Assembly: GCA_964410665.1 (NCBI GenBank) | Contig: CAYPIE010000045.1 | Location: 1-48,587, forward strand | DNA from: CAYPIE01 sp964410665 | Lineage (GTDB): Bacteria > Planctomycetota > Planctomycetia > Gemmatales > Gemmataceae | DNA: 48,587 nucleotides | Direction of reading: 5' to 3' | In this document: piece by piece, positions 1 to 8,383 of the stretch | Layout of the letters: every line of letters starts with the position of its first letter | How positions within the stretch are numbered: position 1 is the stretch's first letter | Position numbers and translations under genes: made by a program | The notes under the pieces: model-generated | Databases searched by the model: none | The model's input: only the letters and a program-made list of their open reading frames with translations | Told to the model about the DNA's origin: nothing

Positions 1-46
1 TAGGAACGTCAGTTCCGGAGCTCTGCTCTCTGCCTCTGCAGGCGAG

Positions 47-66
47 CCCCGGACGGCAGTCCGGGG
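47..66 (-). terminator. GC-rich hairpin beyond the left repeat array
   Basis: An 8-bp perfect stem (47-54 with 59-66) closes a 4-nt loop. It lies beyond the tandem repeats, downstream of the last gene of the minus-strand sugar operon, so it could end that transcript. There is no T-tract after it on the minus strand, so intrinsic termination is only possible. A weaker 5-bp hairpin lies at 3-16. Confidence 0.35.
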
Positions 67-72
67 GTTCCC

Positions 73-172
73 CGCACCGCAAGCGCCTCTGCCTCTTCGC
101 ATCGCAGACGCCTCTGCCGCTTTCCCCGCACCGCAAACGCCTCTGCCTCTTCGCATCGCAGACGCCTCTGCC
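73..172 (-). repeat. Four-copy G-rich tandem repeat array (left)
   Basis: Four 21-nt cores lie at 73-93, 98-118, 127-147 and 152-172. Read on the minus strand each core begins GGCAGAGGCG and ends TGCGGTGCG or TGCGATGCG, with two variable bases between. Copies 1 and 3 share one version (TGCGGTGCG) and copies 2 and 4 the other (CT then TGCGATGCG, identical to each other), so the array looks like a doubled two-unit block of 54 bp. It starts about 36 bp after the stop of the last sugar-operon gene. The same core occurs at the right end of the window in the same sense relative to transcription. Function unknown. Confidence 0.9.
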
Positions 173-207
173 TCTTTTTATCGCTTTGTGTCTTTCCCAG
201 ACTTGAC

Positions 208-1131
208 TTAGCCCACGATCACCGGTTCGGCGACCACATCCTCCTGCAAGCAGCTTTGCAAGCCCTTCACCAGTGCGAAGTGCGGCTGCCAGCCCAGGCT
301 GTGCAAGCGAGTGGGGTCACCGACCAGCCTGGGCGGTTCCCAGCCACGTAGTTCATGTCCGCCGAAGGCAATCGATTCGGGTTGGCCCAGCAGGCGGGCT
401 ACTGTTTCCAAAAAGTGCCGAACACTCACCCCCATGCCGGAGGCGACGTTGACCACGCCGGCCATGGGTTGGGTCGCCAGCGCGATCAAGGCACGGGAGA
501 CATCATCCACATGTAGGTAATCACGGATTTGGTTGCCGCTCGAGGCCGTGAAGATCCGACCTTGGCGAAGTGCTTGGACTACGCTGGGCAGAAGCCGTCG
601 GAGGTCTTCATCGGGGCCGTACAGATAAAACAAACGGGCCCAGACAAAGCGGATTCCTAGGAGTTCGGCCAGGCGTTCGCCGACCTGGCGGAGGGCGGAT
701 TTACAGGCGGCATAGACGGTGGCCGGATGGATAGGGTCATCCTCGGTCAAGGGAGACTGGCTGGGAGCATATTCCGCGCAGGTACCGGTCATGACCACCT
801 GCTGACAGCCGGCATGAGCCAGTTCCTCCAGCAGGCTGAGGCTCATGGTCACGCAGTCGAGATTGGCTCGGGCATGCAGATACTTGCCGGGTTCGGCATA
901 CCAAGCGGTATGAATACACGCCTCGGGCCGGATACATCGCAGGATGTGGGCCAGGCGATCCCGATTGGCCAGATCTCCGCTATGCAAGGCGAGTTGATCG
1001 CCCAAATCGCGGAGTCGCCATTGGGAACTGCCCGGCCGGACCAGTCCGTGTACCTCATGACCTTGTTCGAGTAGTTGCCGAGCAACCCGTGCTCCGACAA
1101 ATCCATTGGCACCGGTGAGGAAGATGCGCAT
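208..1131 (-). CDS. NAD(P)-dependent sugar epimerase/reductase (extended SDR)
   Basis: This 307-residue protein is an extended short-chain dehydrogenase of the NAD-dependent epimerase/dehydratase family. The Rossmann motif TGANGFVG is at residues 6-13 and the catalytic pair of the YxxxK motif is Y140/K144. It is the last of three minus-strand genes, starting 15 bp after the stop of the C-methyltransferase gene. In that context it probably reduces or epimerises a 4-keto nucleotide sugar made by the upstream 4,6-dehydratase-like protein, in the cytoplasm. The exact substrate and whether it is an epimerase or a 4-ketoreductase cannot be read from the sequence. The ribosome binding site is weak, so translation may be coupled to the upstream gene. 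Confidence 0.85.
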   Translation of the reverse strand: MRIFLTGANGFVGARVARQLLEQGHEVHGLVRPGSSQWRLRDLGDQLALHSGDLANRDRLAHILRCIRPEACIHTAWYAEPGKYLHARANLDCVTMSLSLLEELAHAGCQQVVMTGTCAEYAPSQSPLTEDDPIHPATVYAACKSALRQVGERLAELLGIRFVWARLFYLYGPDEDLRRLLPSVVQALRQGRIFTASSGNQIRDYLHVDDVSRALIALATQPMAGVVNVASGMGVSVRHFLETVARLLGQPESIAFGGHELRGWEPPRLVGDPTRLHSLGWQPHFALVKGLQSCLQEDVVAEPVIVG

Positions 1132-1146
1132 GTTGTCACATCGGGG

Positions 1147-2433
1147 TTAGAGTATCCGAATTTCAGGAATGGGGAGGATAAACCGCCCTCCCCGATCGCG
1201 GTACGCCTGCTGTTGGTAGAGAATTTCGTCGGCGAAGTTCCAGGTTAACAGCAGCACATAGTCGGGCATGTCGGCGAGCAAACGCTCGGGCGAGAGGATG
1301 GGCAACCCCGTTCCCGGGGCCAGCTTCAGTTGCTTGATTGGGCTGCGATCGACCAGATAATCCAGGGTTTCACAGCCGAGGCCACAGGCATTGAGCAGCG
1401 TAGTGCCCTTGGCTGAGGCACCATAACCGACGATCCGTTTGCCCTGGCGTTTCAGGTCCCGAAGCAACTGGGTGAGCTCGGTGCAGAGCATCCACACCTG
1501 CTGGGCAAACGAGGCATAAAACGGCAGGGCGGTCATGCCACACTGTTGTTCCTGCGCGCGCAGGGCTTCGAGGGTGCTGTCGGGGGCGTGCTGAGCGGCA
1601 GCGGGGGCATGGCGGATGAATAGGCGTAAGGAGCCGCCGTGGATCGCGAGCCGCTCGACTGCGCAGACGGTTAAATCATGCCGGGCGAATAGGTGCTCCA
1701 GCGCGGTCAGCGAGAAATAGCAGAGGTGTTCATGGTAAATCGTATCAAACTCCACGTGGGCGATCAGATCACCCACATAGGGGACCTCGACGACCAGAAT
1801 CCCGGTTTCGGCCAACAGACAGCGCATGCCTGCAACCACCCCATGTAAATCGGCCACATGCGCCAGGACATTGTGGGCATGCAAGACATCGGCTTGGATG
1901 CCCTCGGCACGCAGTTGTTCGGCGAGTTCGAGGCGGAAGAACTCGGCCAGGGTCGGAATGCCATGCTCTTCGCGGGCCACACAGGCAACATTCAGCGCCG
2001 GCTCGATGCCCAAGACTCCGACGCCCTGCCGGCGATAGTGCCGCAGCAGGTAGCCATCATTGGAGGCGATTTCAACGACCCGATGCTGCGCGGTGAGCTG
2101 GTGATCACGGATGAGGCGTTCGGCCAGTGTCTGGGCGTGGGCGAGCATGGTATCGGAGAAAGAAGAAAGATAGACATACTCACGAAAGAGGATCTCCGGA
2201 TCGACCGTCTCGGTCAGCTGTAAAAGTGTACACTTTGGGCAGAAAACGACCTCCAGCGGGTAGGTCCGTTCGGGGACGCCCAGCTGATCGGCACCACGTA
2301 GCGCATTCGCCAGGGGCATGTTTCCCAGCGCGAGCACCGTGTGCAGATCCGGTTGTCCACAGCCGCGGCAACCAAGAGGGACTAGGCGGCCTGGCTCTGA
2401 GGTGCCATGACGCTCAGATAACTCCGATACCAT
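1147..2433 (-). CDS. Nucleotide-sugar C-methyltransferase
   Basis: This SAM-dependent methyltransferase resembles the TcaB9/TylC3/NovU sugar C-methyltransferases. Paired cysteines C22/C25 and C65/C68 fit the N-terminal zinc-binding domain (Methyltransf_13), followed by a SAM-binding segment (VVEIASNDGY), the Y-H-E-H motif seen around the catalytic residues of TcaB9, and the C-terminal Rossmann-like Methyltransf_14 domain. Start: an upstream in-frame ATG exists at 2481, but the ATG at 2433 has AAGGA 7 nt before it and is preferred (428 residues). Even so the gene overlaps the end of the upstream dehydratase gene by 52 bp, so its start lies inside that gene. The expected reaction is transfer of a methyl group to a carbon of a keto-sugar nucleotide, giving a branched deoxysugar. 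Substrate not determinable. Confidence 0.85.
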   Translation of the reverse strand: MVSELSERHGTSEPGRLVPLGCRGCGQPDLHTVLALGNMPLANALRGADQLGVPERTYPLEVVFCPKCTLLQLTETVDPEILFREYVYLSSFSDTMLAHAQTLAERLIRDHQLTAQHRVVEIASNDGYLLRHYRRQGVGVLGIEPALNVACVAREEHGIPTLAEFFRLELAEQLRAEGIQADVLHAHNVLAHVADLHGVVAGMRCLLAETGILVVEVPYVGDLIAHVEFDTIYHEHLCYFSLTALEHLFARHDLTVCAVERLAIHGGSLRLFIRHAPAAAQHAPDSTLEALRAQEQQCGMTALPFYASFAQQVWMLCTELTQLLRDLKRQGKRIVGYGASAKGTTLLNACGLGCETLDYLVDRSPIKQLKLAPGTGLPILSPERLLADMPDYVLLLTWNFADEILYQQQAYRDRGGRFILPIPEIRIL

Positions 2434-3425
2434 GGAATCGTCCTTTGCAATCCTTGCGTGAGCGTAAACAGTGGCTGCCAAGCGAGCAGGCGACGGGCCT
2501 TGGCGGCACTCAAATACTGGTGGCGGATTTCATGACAGGCGCGGTTTTGCACCTCGGGTTCGAGTTCGCTGTCCATCAGGCGGAGGATCAAGCCGACCAG
2601 TTCGCGCACGGTGACCTGCGTTTCGGTCGAGAAGTTGAAGGTCTCGCCCCACAGTTCCGAGCGTCTGGCCATTTGTTCAGCCAACAGGGTGTAGACCGCG
2701 GCACCATCCTCGACATAGAAGTAATCGCGAATAAACTTGCCATCGGAACGAATGATTGGCGGCTGCCCGCGCAACACGGCACGGATGGTCCCGGGGACAA
2801 TGCGGTTCCAGTTGAGGTCGCCGCCGCCGTAGAAGTTGCCACAGCGGGTGACGACCACGGGGAGATCGTAGGTGTGTGCATAACTCTGGGCAATCAGATC
2901 GGTACAAGCTTTACTCACGTCATAGGGGTGGCGACCGAGCAGGGCTGCCTCCTCGTGATAGGGCAGCTGCGGGTGTTCGCCGTAGGCTTTATCGGAGGAC
3001 GCGACCACGATCTGGCCCACTCGGGGGCTGCGACGGCAGGCTTCGAGCAACAAATAGGTACCACGAATATTGGCTTCAAAGGTGGAGACAGGGTTGCGAT
3101 TGGCAATGCCGACAATCGTCTGGGCGGCCAGGTGAAAGACGGTGGTGATTTCGTACTCACCGAGGGCGCGTTCCAGGGCGGCTTGATTCGACAGATCGCC
3201 GTGGACGATTTTGACCTGCTGGTTCAGTTCGGAGCGGATCAGTTCGCTGCTGGGCACTTGGTCGCGGACCAGGCAGACGACATCTGCGCCAAGCTGCACC
3301 AGCCTGCGGGTCAACCAACTGCCCAACAGTCCGGTCGCACCGGTGACCAGGGTGGGGCGATCCTGCCAAAAGCCCGTGGCGTGGAATGTCGGGTTCTCTG
3401 GGGTGTTTCGAAGGGGCCCATCCAT
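2382..3425 (-). CDS. NDP-sugar 4,6-dehydratase-like extended SDR
   Basis: This 347-residue extended SDR has the glycine motif TGATGLLG at residues 28-35 and the catalytic pair Y168/K172 (PYDVSKA). Segments such as FYGGGDLNWNRI and SDGKFIRDYFYV are typical of a subgroup usually annotated as CDP-glucose 4,6-dehydratase (RfbG-like). It probably makes the 4-keto-6-deoxy sugar nucleotide used by the next two genes. The frame is open to 3596, but that would run through two hairpins. The ATG at 3425 has GGAG 8 nt upstream and gives the usual family length. It is the first gene of the sugar operon; no nucleotidyltransferase or glycosyltransferase gene is in the window, so the pathway continues elsewhere. 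The nucleotide (CDP, GDP or dTDP) is not certain. Confidence 0.8.
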   Translation of the reverse strand: MDGPLRNTPENPTFHATGFWQDRPTLVTGATGLLGSWLTRRLVQLGADVVCLVRDQVPSSELIRSELNQQVKIVHGDLSNQAALERALGEYEITTVFHLAAQTIVGIANRNPVSTFEANIRGTYLLLEACRRSPRVGQIVVASSDKAYGEHPQLPYHEEAALLGRHPYDVSKACTDLIAQSYAHTYDLPVVVTRCGNFYGGGDLNWNRIVPGTIRAVLRGQPPIIRSDGKFIRDYFYVEDGAAVYTLLAEQMARRSELWGETFNFSTETQVTVRELVGLILRLMDSELEPEVQNRACHEIRHQYLSAAKARRLLAWQPLFTLTQGLQRTIPWYRSYLSVMAPQSQAA

Positions 3426-3528
3426 GCGCATCGCTCCGTCAGATCCATGACGCATACCGTTGGGCAGATTGTACCGAGGAAAAATCCGGAGCGAAACAGG
3501 AAACAGAAGGATTCGCCTCAGGGGATCT

Positions 3529-3576
3529 CCGAACCGCCCAAGGCGGTTCGGGGGGAATACCGGGGAAGTTCCCCGG
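3529..3576 (-). terminator. Two adjacent hairpins after fumC
   Basis: Two perfect inverted repeats sit side by side: 3529-3538 pairs with 3542-3551 (10-bp stem, 3-nt loop), and 3560-3565 pairs with 3571-3576 (6-bp stem, 5-nt loop). They lie 57-105 bp past the fumarase stop and upstream of the dehydratase start, so they probably separate the two minus-strand transcripts. Neither is followed by a T-run. Confidence 0.55.
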
Positions 3577-3632
3577 CAACTCGTGAGCAATACCAAAGAT
3601 ATTTTTCTGGGCAGTTCGCGGGCACCTTGGGC

Positions 3633-5036
3633 TTATTTCAGCCGGGGTGCGGTCATTTGTTCGGGCCGGACGATGGCGTCAAAGCGTTCGCCGCTTAAGA
3701 CGCCGAGTTTCAGGCAAGCTTCGCGGAGGGAGGTGCCGTCCAGGTGGGCCTGCTTGGCCACCTTGGCGGCCTGGTCGTAGCCGATTTCGGGGCTCAGGGC
3801 GGTGACGAGCATCAGCGACTCATGCAAGAAGCGGTCAATCTTGTCGCGGTCGGCCTCGATACCAACGACACAATGTTCGCGAAACGAGCGACAGCCATCC
3901 GTTAACAGGGTGATCGATTGCAGCAGGTTATAGATGATCACGGGTTTAAACACATTGAGTTCAAAGTTGCCCTGGCTGGCGGCAAAGCCGATGGCGGTAT
4001 CATTGCCCATGACTTGGACAGCGATCATGGTCAGAGCTTCGGATTGGGTCGGGTTGACCTTCCCGGGCATGATCGACGACCCAGGTTCGTTCTCGGGGAT
4101 GCGTAATTCACCCAGGCCACAGCGCGGGCCGGAGGCCAGCCAGCGAATATCGTTGGCGATCTTGAGCAACGCCGCGGCCAGGGCCTTGAGGGCACCACTG
4201 GCGACCACGACCGGCTCGTGTCCGGCCAGGGCGGCAAACTTGTTCGGGGCAGAGACAAACGGCAGGCCGGTCAGGCTGGCAATCTGTCGGGCGACGCGGT
4301 CGGCGAACTCGGGGTGGGAGTTCAGCCCGGTGCCTACGGCGGTTCCACCCAGGGCTAACGCTTGCAGCGCCGGCAAGCTGTTGTCGATGGCCTGGCGGGC
4401 CAGGTCGAGCTGGGTAACGTAGCCGGAAAACTCCTGGCCGAGGGTCAGCGGCACCGCGTCCATCAGGTGGGTACGGCCGATCTTGACGATGGCGTCAAAC
4501 GCCTGCTGCTTGCTGGCCAGGGTATCGCGCAGGGCGTGGAGGCTCGGCAGCAACTGGTGGCGAATTTCTTCGACCGCGGCGATATGCATGGCGGTTGGGA
4601 AGGTATCATTCGACGACTGGGACAGGTTGACATGATCGTTGGGGTGGACGGGTTGTTTGGAGCCGATCACGCCGCCGGCCCGTTCAATGGCCCGATTGGC
4701 AATCACCTCGTTGGTGTTCATGTTGGATTGCGTCCCGCTGCCGGTTTGCCAGATGCGTAGCGGGAAGTGCTCATCCAAGCTGCCGGCAATGACCTCGTCG
4801 GCGGCCTGGACGATCCAACCGGCCTTGTCTTCGGGCAACAAGCCTAAGTCGCGATTGACCATGGCCGCGGCTTGCTTGAGCAGCCCAAAGGCGCGGATGA
4901 TCGACCGGGGCATGCGTTCCTGGCCGATATGAAAGTGAATCAGCGAACGAGCGGTCTGGGCACCATAATAGCGATCTGCAGGGACCTCAATGGATCCCAT
5001 ACTATCGGTCTCGGTGCGGGTTGCGTTACTCGCCAT
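3633..5036 (-). CDS. fumC: Class II fumarate hydratase
   Basis: The 467-residue protein is a class II (iron-independent) fumarase of the aspartase/fumarase superfamily. It catalyses reversible hydration of fumarate to malate in the TCA cycle and acts as a cytoplasmic homotetramer. The superfamily signature GSSIMPGKVNP is at about residues 318-328. The substrate loops GSGTQSNMNTNEV, HPNDHVNLSQSSND and GRTHLMDAVPL are present, and these distinguish fumarase from argininosuccinate lyase and aspartase. The start at 5036 has AGGAG 7 nt upstream. It stands alone: hairpins separate it from the sugar operon and it diverges from the DUF1080 gene. Confidence 0.97.
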   Translation of the reverse strand: MASNATRTETDSMGSIEVPADRYYGAQTARSLIHFHIGQERMPRSIIRAFGLLKQAAAMVNRDLGLLPEDKAGWIVQAADEVIAGSLDEHFPLRIWQTGSGTQSNMNTNEVIANRAIERAGGVIGSKQPVHPNDHVNLSQSSNDTFPTAMHIAAVEEIRHQLLPSLHALRDTLASKQQAFDAIVKIGRTHLMDAVPLTLGQEFSGYVTQLDLARQAIDNSLPALQALALGGTAVGTGLNSHPEFADRVARQIASLTGLPFVSAPNKFAALAGHEPVVVASGALKALAAALLKIANDIRWLASGPRCGLGELRIPENEPGSSIMPGKVNPTQSEALTMIAVQVMGNDTAIGFAASQGNFELNVFKPVIIYNLLQSITLLTDGCRSFREHCVVGIEADRDKIDRFLHESLMLVTALSPEIGYDQAAKVAKQAHLDGTSLREACLKLGVLSGERFDAIVRPEQMTAPRLK

Positions 5037-5160
5037 GGTCGGACTCCTGGCCTGCGGCGGTGGGATGCGAATAGGACCTGGGCATTGATGCGCTCAGTCT
5101 ATCGCTGGTGCGCCGGGAACGGCAATGCTGGGGTGGATTCGTACCGATCGAAGCTCGTCA

Positions 5161-5189
5161 TTGCCTGACCGCGGAAGGACGTTTAGATT
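5161..5189 (+). promoter_or_regulatory. Possible sigma70-type promoter for the DUF1080 gene
   Basis: TTGCCT (5161-5166) and TAGATT (5184-5189) are separated by 17 bp, 62 bp before the ATG. It lies in the 215-bp divergent region between fumC and the DUF1080 gene. Match by eye only. Confidence 0.35.
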
Positions 5190-5251
5190 GATAGGTGCGA
5201 CATTCCGGGCTCTGGTCCGGCGCATGCGTTTTGCATTCCCGAGGATTGCCG

Positions 5252-5902
5252 ATGATACCCTCTACCAACCGGCTACTCGCAAGCGCAATCCTGTTGGGGA
5301 GCTTGGCATCTGCCCTGTGGGCTGACCAGCCTCCCGAGGGGTTCGTTTCCCTCTTCGATGGCAAGTCGCTGAAGACTTCGTTTACCATCGTCTCACGGGA
5401 AAAAGAGAAACCGGGCAACTCCTGGATCGTCAAGGACGGACGCATCGTCAACACCGGCGGAGCCCACAGCTATTTGACCACCAATCGGCCCTTTCGCAAC
5501 TACGTGTTGTGTTACTGTTGGCGTTATCCTCGTCCGAAGGGCTTGGCCAACGACGCCAAGTTTGCCGGCAACTCGGGGGTCCTGTTGCACATCCAGGGCG
5601 AGCACAAGGTTTGGCCCAAATGTATCGAAGTCCAGGGCATGTACCGCGATCAGGGCAACATCTTTGGCCTGGGCGCGACCTTCAAAGGGGTGCTCAACAA
5701 AGAGGCCCGTGACAAGGCGAGACGACCGGTCGGGCAATGGAATGTCACCGAGATTACCGTCCAGAATGGCCAGATCACTGTCAAACTCAATGGGATCGAG
5801 GTCTGTACGGGCAAGGGGGAGTTGTTCGAGGGGCCCATCGGCTGGAAGGCCGAGGACACCGTCATCGAGTTCAAAAACCTCTGGATCAAAGAGAAAAAGT
5901 AA
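5252..5902 (+). CDS. Secreted DUF1080 (3-keto-disaccharide hydrolase-type) protein
   Basis: The protein has a signal peptide (hydrophobic segment about residues 8-20, likely cleaved after ALWA) and one DUF1080 domain, a concanavalin-like jelly roll. The family hallmark FVSLFDGKSL follows the signal peptide, and NSGVLLHIQGE and the closing IEFKNLWIKEKK strand are typical. Some DUF1080 proteins cleave 3-keto-glycosides; whether this one does is not known. Start: the frame opens at 5195, but the ATG at 5252 has GAGGA just upstream and begins a proper signal peptide (216 residues). It is monocistronic, and its stop is convergent with that of rlmN, 24 bp away. A second member of the family lies at 28458-29129. 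Confidence 0.88.
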   Translation: MIPSTNRLLASAILLGSLASALWADQPPEGFVSLFDGKSLKTSFTIVSREKEKPGNSWIVKDGRIVNTGGAHSYLTTNRPFRNYVLCYCWRYPRPKGLANDAKFAGNSGVLLHIQGEHKVWPKCIEVQGMYRDQGNIFGLGATFKGVLNKEARDKARRPVGQWNVTEITVQNGQITVKLNGIEVCTGKGELFEGPIGWKAEDTVIEFKNLWIKEKK

Positions 5903-5926
5903 GGACCATGCGGGGACGATTCGGGC

Positions 5927-7009
5927 TCAGGAGCTCGCCTGGGCCTTGCGACGAAGCTGCCCGCACGCTGCGTCGATGTCGGCACCCTTGCGTTTCCGCA
6001 CCTTCACGCTGATCCGGGCCTGCCGCAGAACGCGGCAAAACGTCTGCACCGCTTGCGCGGTAGGCTGGCGGTAAGGCAGCCCCGTCACAGCATTGAAAGG
6101 AATCAAATTGACATGGGCTTGCTTGCCATAGAGCAGTTGGGCCAATTCACGGGCGGCACTGGCCGAGTCATTGAGCCCGCCGAGCAGAACGTACTCGTAG
6201 GTAACTTGCCGGCCCGTCTCGCTGTAGAAGGCGTCGGCCGCGTCGAGGATGGCGTGGATGCCCGTCTGAGCGTTGGTTGGCACAATTTGCGACCGCAAGG
6301 CGTCATTGGGAGCATGTAAGGAAACTGCCAGATGGTACGCTTTGCCTGCTTCGGCCAGGCGGCGAATCTTCACCGGCAACCCCACGGTGGAGATGGTGAC
6401 ATGGCGGGCACTAATGCCCAAGCCGTTGGCCTGGGTGGCAACCTCTAAAGCGGCCAACAGCTGCTCCAGATTGGCCAGCGGCTCGCCCATGCCCATGACG
6501 ACGATGTGGCTCAGCCGTTGGCCTGCGGCGGTGGCATTCCGCAACCGCAGGAGCTGCTCCAGGATTTCCCCGGTCTGTAGGTTGCGTTCGACGCCATTGA
6601 GGCCACTGGCACAGAAGACACAACCCATGCCACAGCCAACCTGCGTGCTGATGCAGGCCGTCCGGCGGTTGTCTTCCTGGATCAAGACACACTCAATGGT
6701 GCGTTGATCGGGTAGACGGAGTAGGAATTTGTGGGTGTCGTCCTGGGCAATCTGGTGTTGGTCGATGACGCTCGCAAAGACCGTGAAATGCTGCTCAAGT
6801 TCCGCACGCAATCGGGCCGGCAGGTCGGTCATGACGGCAAACGACTCAGCCCGGCGCTGAAGGATCCACTGGCGGATTTGCTTAAGTCTTAGTGGCGCTT
6901 CGCCGCGATCCGCCAGCCAGGACCGGAGGGCCTCCGGGTCCTGTTGGAGCCAGGGTCGACGCGTATCCGATCCGACTTGGGAACGGAGTGGAAGTTCGGT
7001 GATCGCCAT
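5927..7009 (-). CDS. rlmN: Dual-specificity 23S rRNA/tRNA adenine-C2 methyltransferase
   Basis: This radical SAM enzyme methylates C2 of A2503 in 23S rRNA and, in some bacteria, A37 of tRNA. With the ATG at 7009 (360 residues) the 4Fe-4S cluster cysteines are C126, C130 and C133 (CGMGCVFC). The methyl-carrying residues of E. coli RlmN, C118 and C355, match C119 seven residues before the cluster and the cysteine in DAACGQL near the C-terminus, so the enzyme looks complete and is not the Cfr resistance variant by position or context. A TTG at 7051 could extend the protein by 14 residues. It lies 42 bp downstream of ribBA on the same strand and is probably co-transcribed. Confidence 0.95.
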   Translation of the reverse strand: MAITELPLRSQVGSDTRRPWLQQDPEALRSWLADRGEAPLRLKQIRQWILQRRAESFAVMTDLPARLRAELEQHFTVFASVIDQHQIAQDDTHKFLLRLPDQRTIECVLIQEDNRRTACISTQVGCGMGCVFCASGLNGVERNLQTGEILEQLLRLRNATAAGQRLSHIVVMGMGEPLANLEQLLAALEVATQANGLGISARHVTISTVGLPVKIRRLAEAGKAYHLAVSLHAPNDALRSQIVPTNAQTGIHAILDAADAFYSETGRQVTYEYVLLGGLNDSASAARELAQLLYGKQAHVNLIPFNAVTGLPYRQPTAQAVQTFCRVLRQARISVKVRKRKGADIDAACGQLRRKAQASS

Positions 7010-7051
7010 GCCATCTATTGTAGCGCATCGCAGGGACCACCGGAACGACAA

Positions 7052-8308
7052 TCACAACAGCTCATCGAGCAGATGCCCCAGTTTAAGCTTTTTCGTTTCT
7101 AGATAGCGTTGGTTGTTGGCGTTACTGGGCATTTGGATCGGCACACGCTCAACGATCCGTAGTCCATAACTTTCCAGGCCGACGACCTTCTTGGGATTGT
7201 TGGTCAACAGGCGGATCTGCTGGATGCCCAAATCGGCGAGAATTTGCGCGCCAATTCCGTAGTGACGTAGGTCTGGGGCATAGCCTAATCGCTGATTGGC
7301 CTCGACGGTGTCGAGCCCCTCTTCTTGTTGGAGTTTGTAGGCTTTGAGTTTGGCTAACAGACCGATGCCACGACCCTCTTGACGCATATACAGGATGGCA
7401 CCCTGGCCGGCCTCGGCGATCTGGGCCATGGCGTACTGCAGTTGTGGTCCACAGTCGCACATTTGGCTGTGAAACACATCTCCGGTGAGGCATTCGCTGT
7501 GCGCCCGTACCAAGACCGGCTCTGCTCGTGGGCGAATCGCTCCATCTTCGGGTTGACCGATGCCGCCCAGGGTCAGGGCCAAGTGCGGTTGCTCTCCGAC
7601 CACCGACGAGTAAACAAACAGATCGAACACCCCAAACTCGGTTGGCAGCTGCAAGCTCAGTTCCCGTTTGATCAGTCGTTCGCGTTCCCAGCGATAACGG
7701 ATCAGGTCGGCGATGGTGCACATCTTCAGTCCGTAGCGGTCGCAGAAATGCCGCAGATCGGGCAAGCGGGCCATGTGGCCATCTTCCTTGAGCACCTCGC
7801 AAATGACCGCCGCCGGCTTGCACCCGGCCAGCCGGGCCAGGTCGACGCTGCCCTCGGTGTGGCCGGCGCGGACCAAAACTCCTCCGTCCCGGGCACGAAG
7901 CCCGTCCAGGTGGCCCTTGTCCAGGACCAGATCCTGAGGCCCAGAACGTTCATCGATGGCGACCTGGATGGTTTGAGCTCGGTCGAAGGCCGAAATCCCG
8001 GTGGTGATGCCATAGCGGGCGTCAAAATTGTGCGTGAACGGGGTCGCCGCAGGATCGACATTGACTCCAGGCAGCAGCTCCAGTCCCAGCCGATCACAGA
8101 TCTCCCCAGCCATGGACAGGCACAGTCGTCCACAGGCCTGGCGAATCATAAAATTCACCACCTCCGGCGTAGCGTGTTCTGCTGGGATGACCAGGTCACC
8201 CTCATTTTCGCGAAACTCATCATCCACCAGCACGATCATCCGCCCAGCACGCAACTCGGCCAGAGCGTCTTCGATCGTGCAAAATCCGTAGGTGTTCGAC
8301 TGATTCAT
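7052..8308 (-). CDS. ribBA: Bifunctional DHBP synthase / GTP cyclohydrolase II
   Basis: The 418-residue fusion performs both entry reactions of riboflavin synthesis. The N-terminal half (about 1-205) is 3,4-dihydroxy-2-butanone-4-phosphate synthase, with the metal/substrate loop RENEGD at 33-38 and RAGHTEGSVDLARLAG at 147-162. The C-terminal half (about 210-418) is GTP cyclohydrolase II, with zinc ligands C273, C284 and C286 (SECLTGDVF, CDC) and the catalytic segment RQEGRGIGL. The loop GHLDGLRA replaces the commoner GHVFPLRA in the first domain, a conservative family variant. No FMN riboswitch was seen upstream. Downstream partner: rlmN. Confidence 0.95.
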   Translation of the reverse strand: MNQSNTYGFCTIEDALAELRAGRMIVLVDDEFRENEGDLVIPAEHATPEVVNFMIRQACGRLCLSMAGEICDRLGLELLPGVNVDPAATPFTHNFDARYGITTGISAFDRAQTIQVAIDERSGPQDLVLDKGHLDGLRARDGGVLVRAGHTEGSVDLARLAGCKPAAVICEVLKEDGHMARLPDLRHFCDRYGLKMCTIADLIRYRWERERLIKRELSLQLPTEFGVFDLFVYSSVVGEQPHLALTLGGIGQPEDGAIRPRAEPVLVRAHSECLTGDVFHSQMCDCGPQLQYAMAQIAEAGQGAILYMRQEGRGIGLLAKLKAYKLQQEEGLDTVEANQRLGYAPDLRHYGIGAQILADLGIQQIRLLTNNPKKVVGLESYGLRIVERVPIQMPSNANNQRYLETKKLKLGHLLDELL

Positions 8309-8354
8309 CCGGGATACTCGCGGTTACGATCCTGTCTTCGACCCGTCCACCTTC

Positions 8355-8383
8355 ATAATATGGGCTGGTGGAAGCCTTGTGGT
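8355..8383 (-). promoter_or_regulatory. Possible ribBA promoter
   Basis: On the minus strand a -10-like TATTAT (8355-8360) lies 46 bp before the ribBA ATG; 17 bp further upstream is a poor -35 (ACCACA, 8378-8383). It is the most AT-rich point of the 177-bp divergent region between ribBA and the prenyltransferase gene. Confidence 0.35.

Noticed and set aside
73..172. CRISPR array
   Set aside because: The units repeat every 25-29 bp with only 4-8 bp between cores. There are no unique spacers of normal length and no cas genes.
2127..3698. 523-codon plus-strand frame across the sugar genes
   Set aside because: It lies opposite clear SDR and methyltransferase genes and encodes low-complexity sequence without recognisable motifs.
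5927..7009. Cfr-type antibiotic resistance methyltransferase
   Set aside because: Cysteine positions, length and the DAACGQL tail match housekeeping RlmN, and the gene sits beside ribBA with no mobile element.
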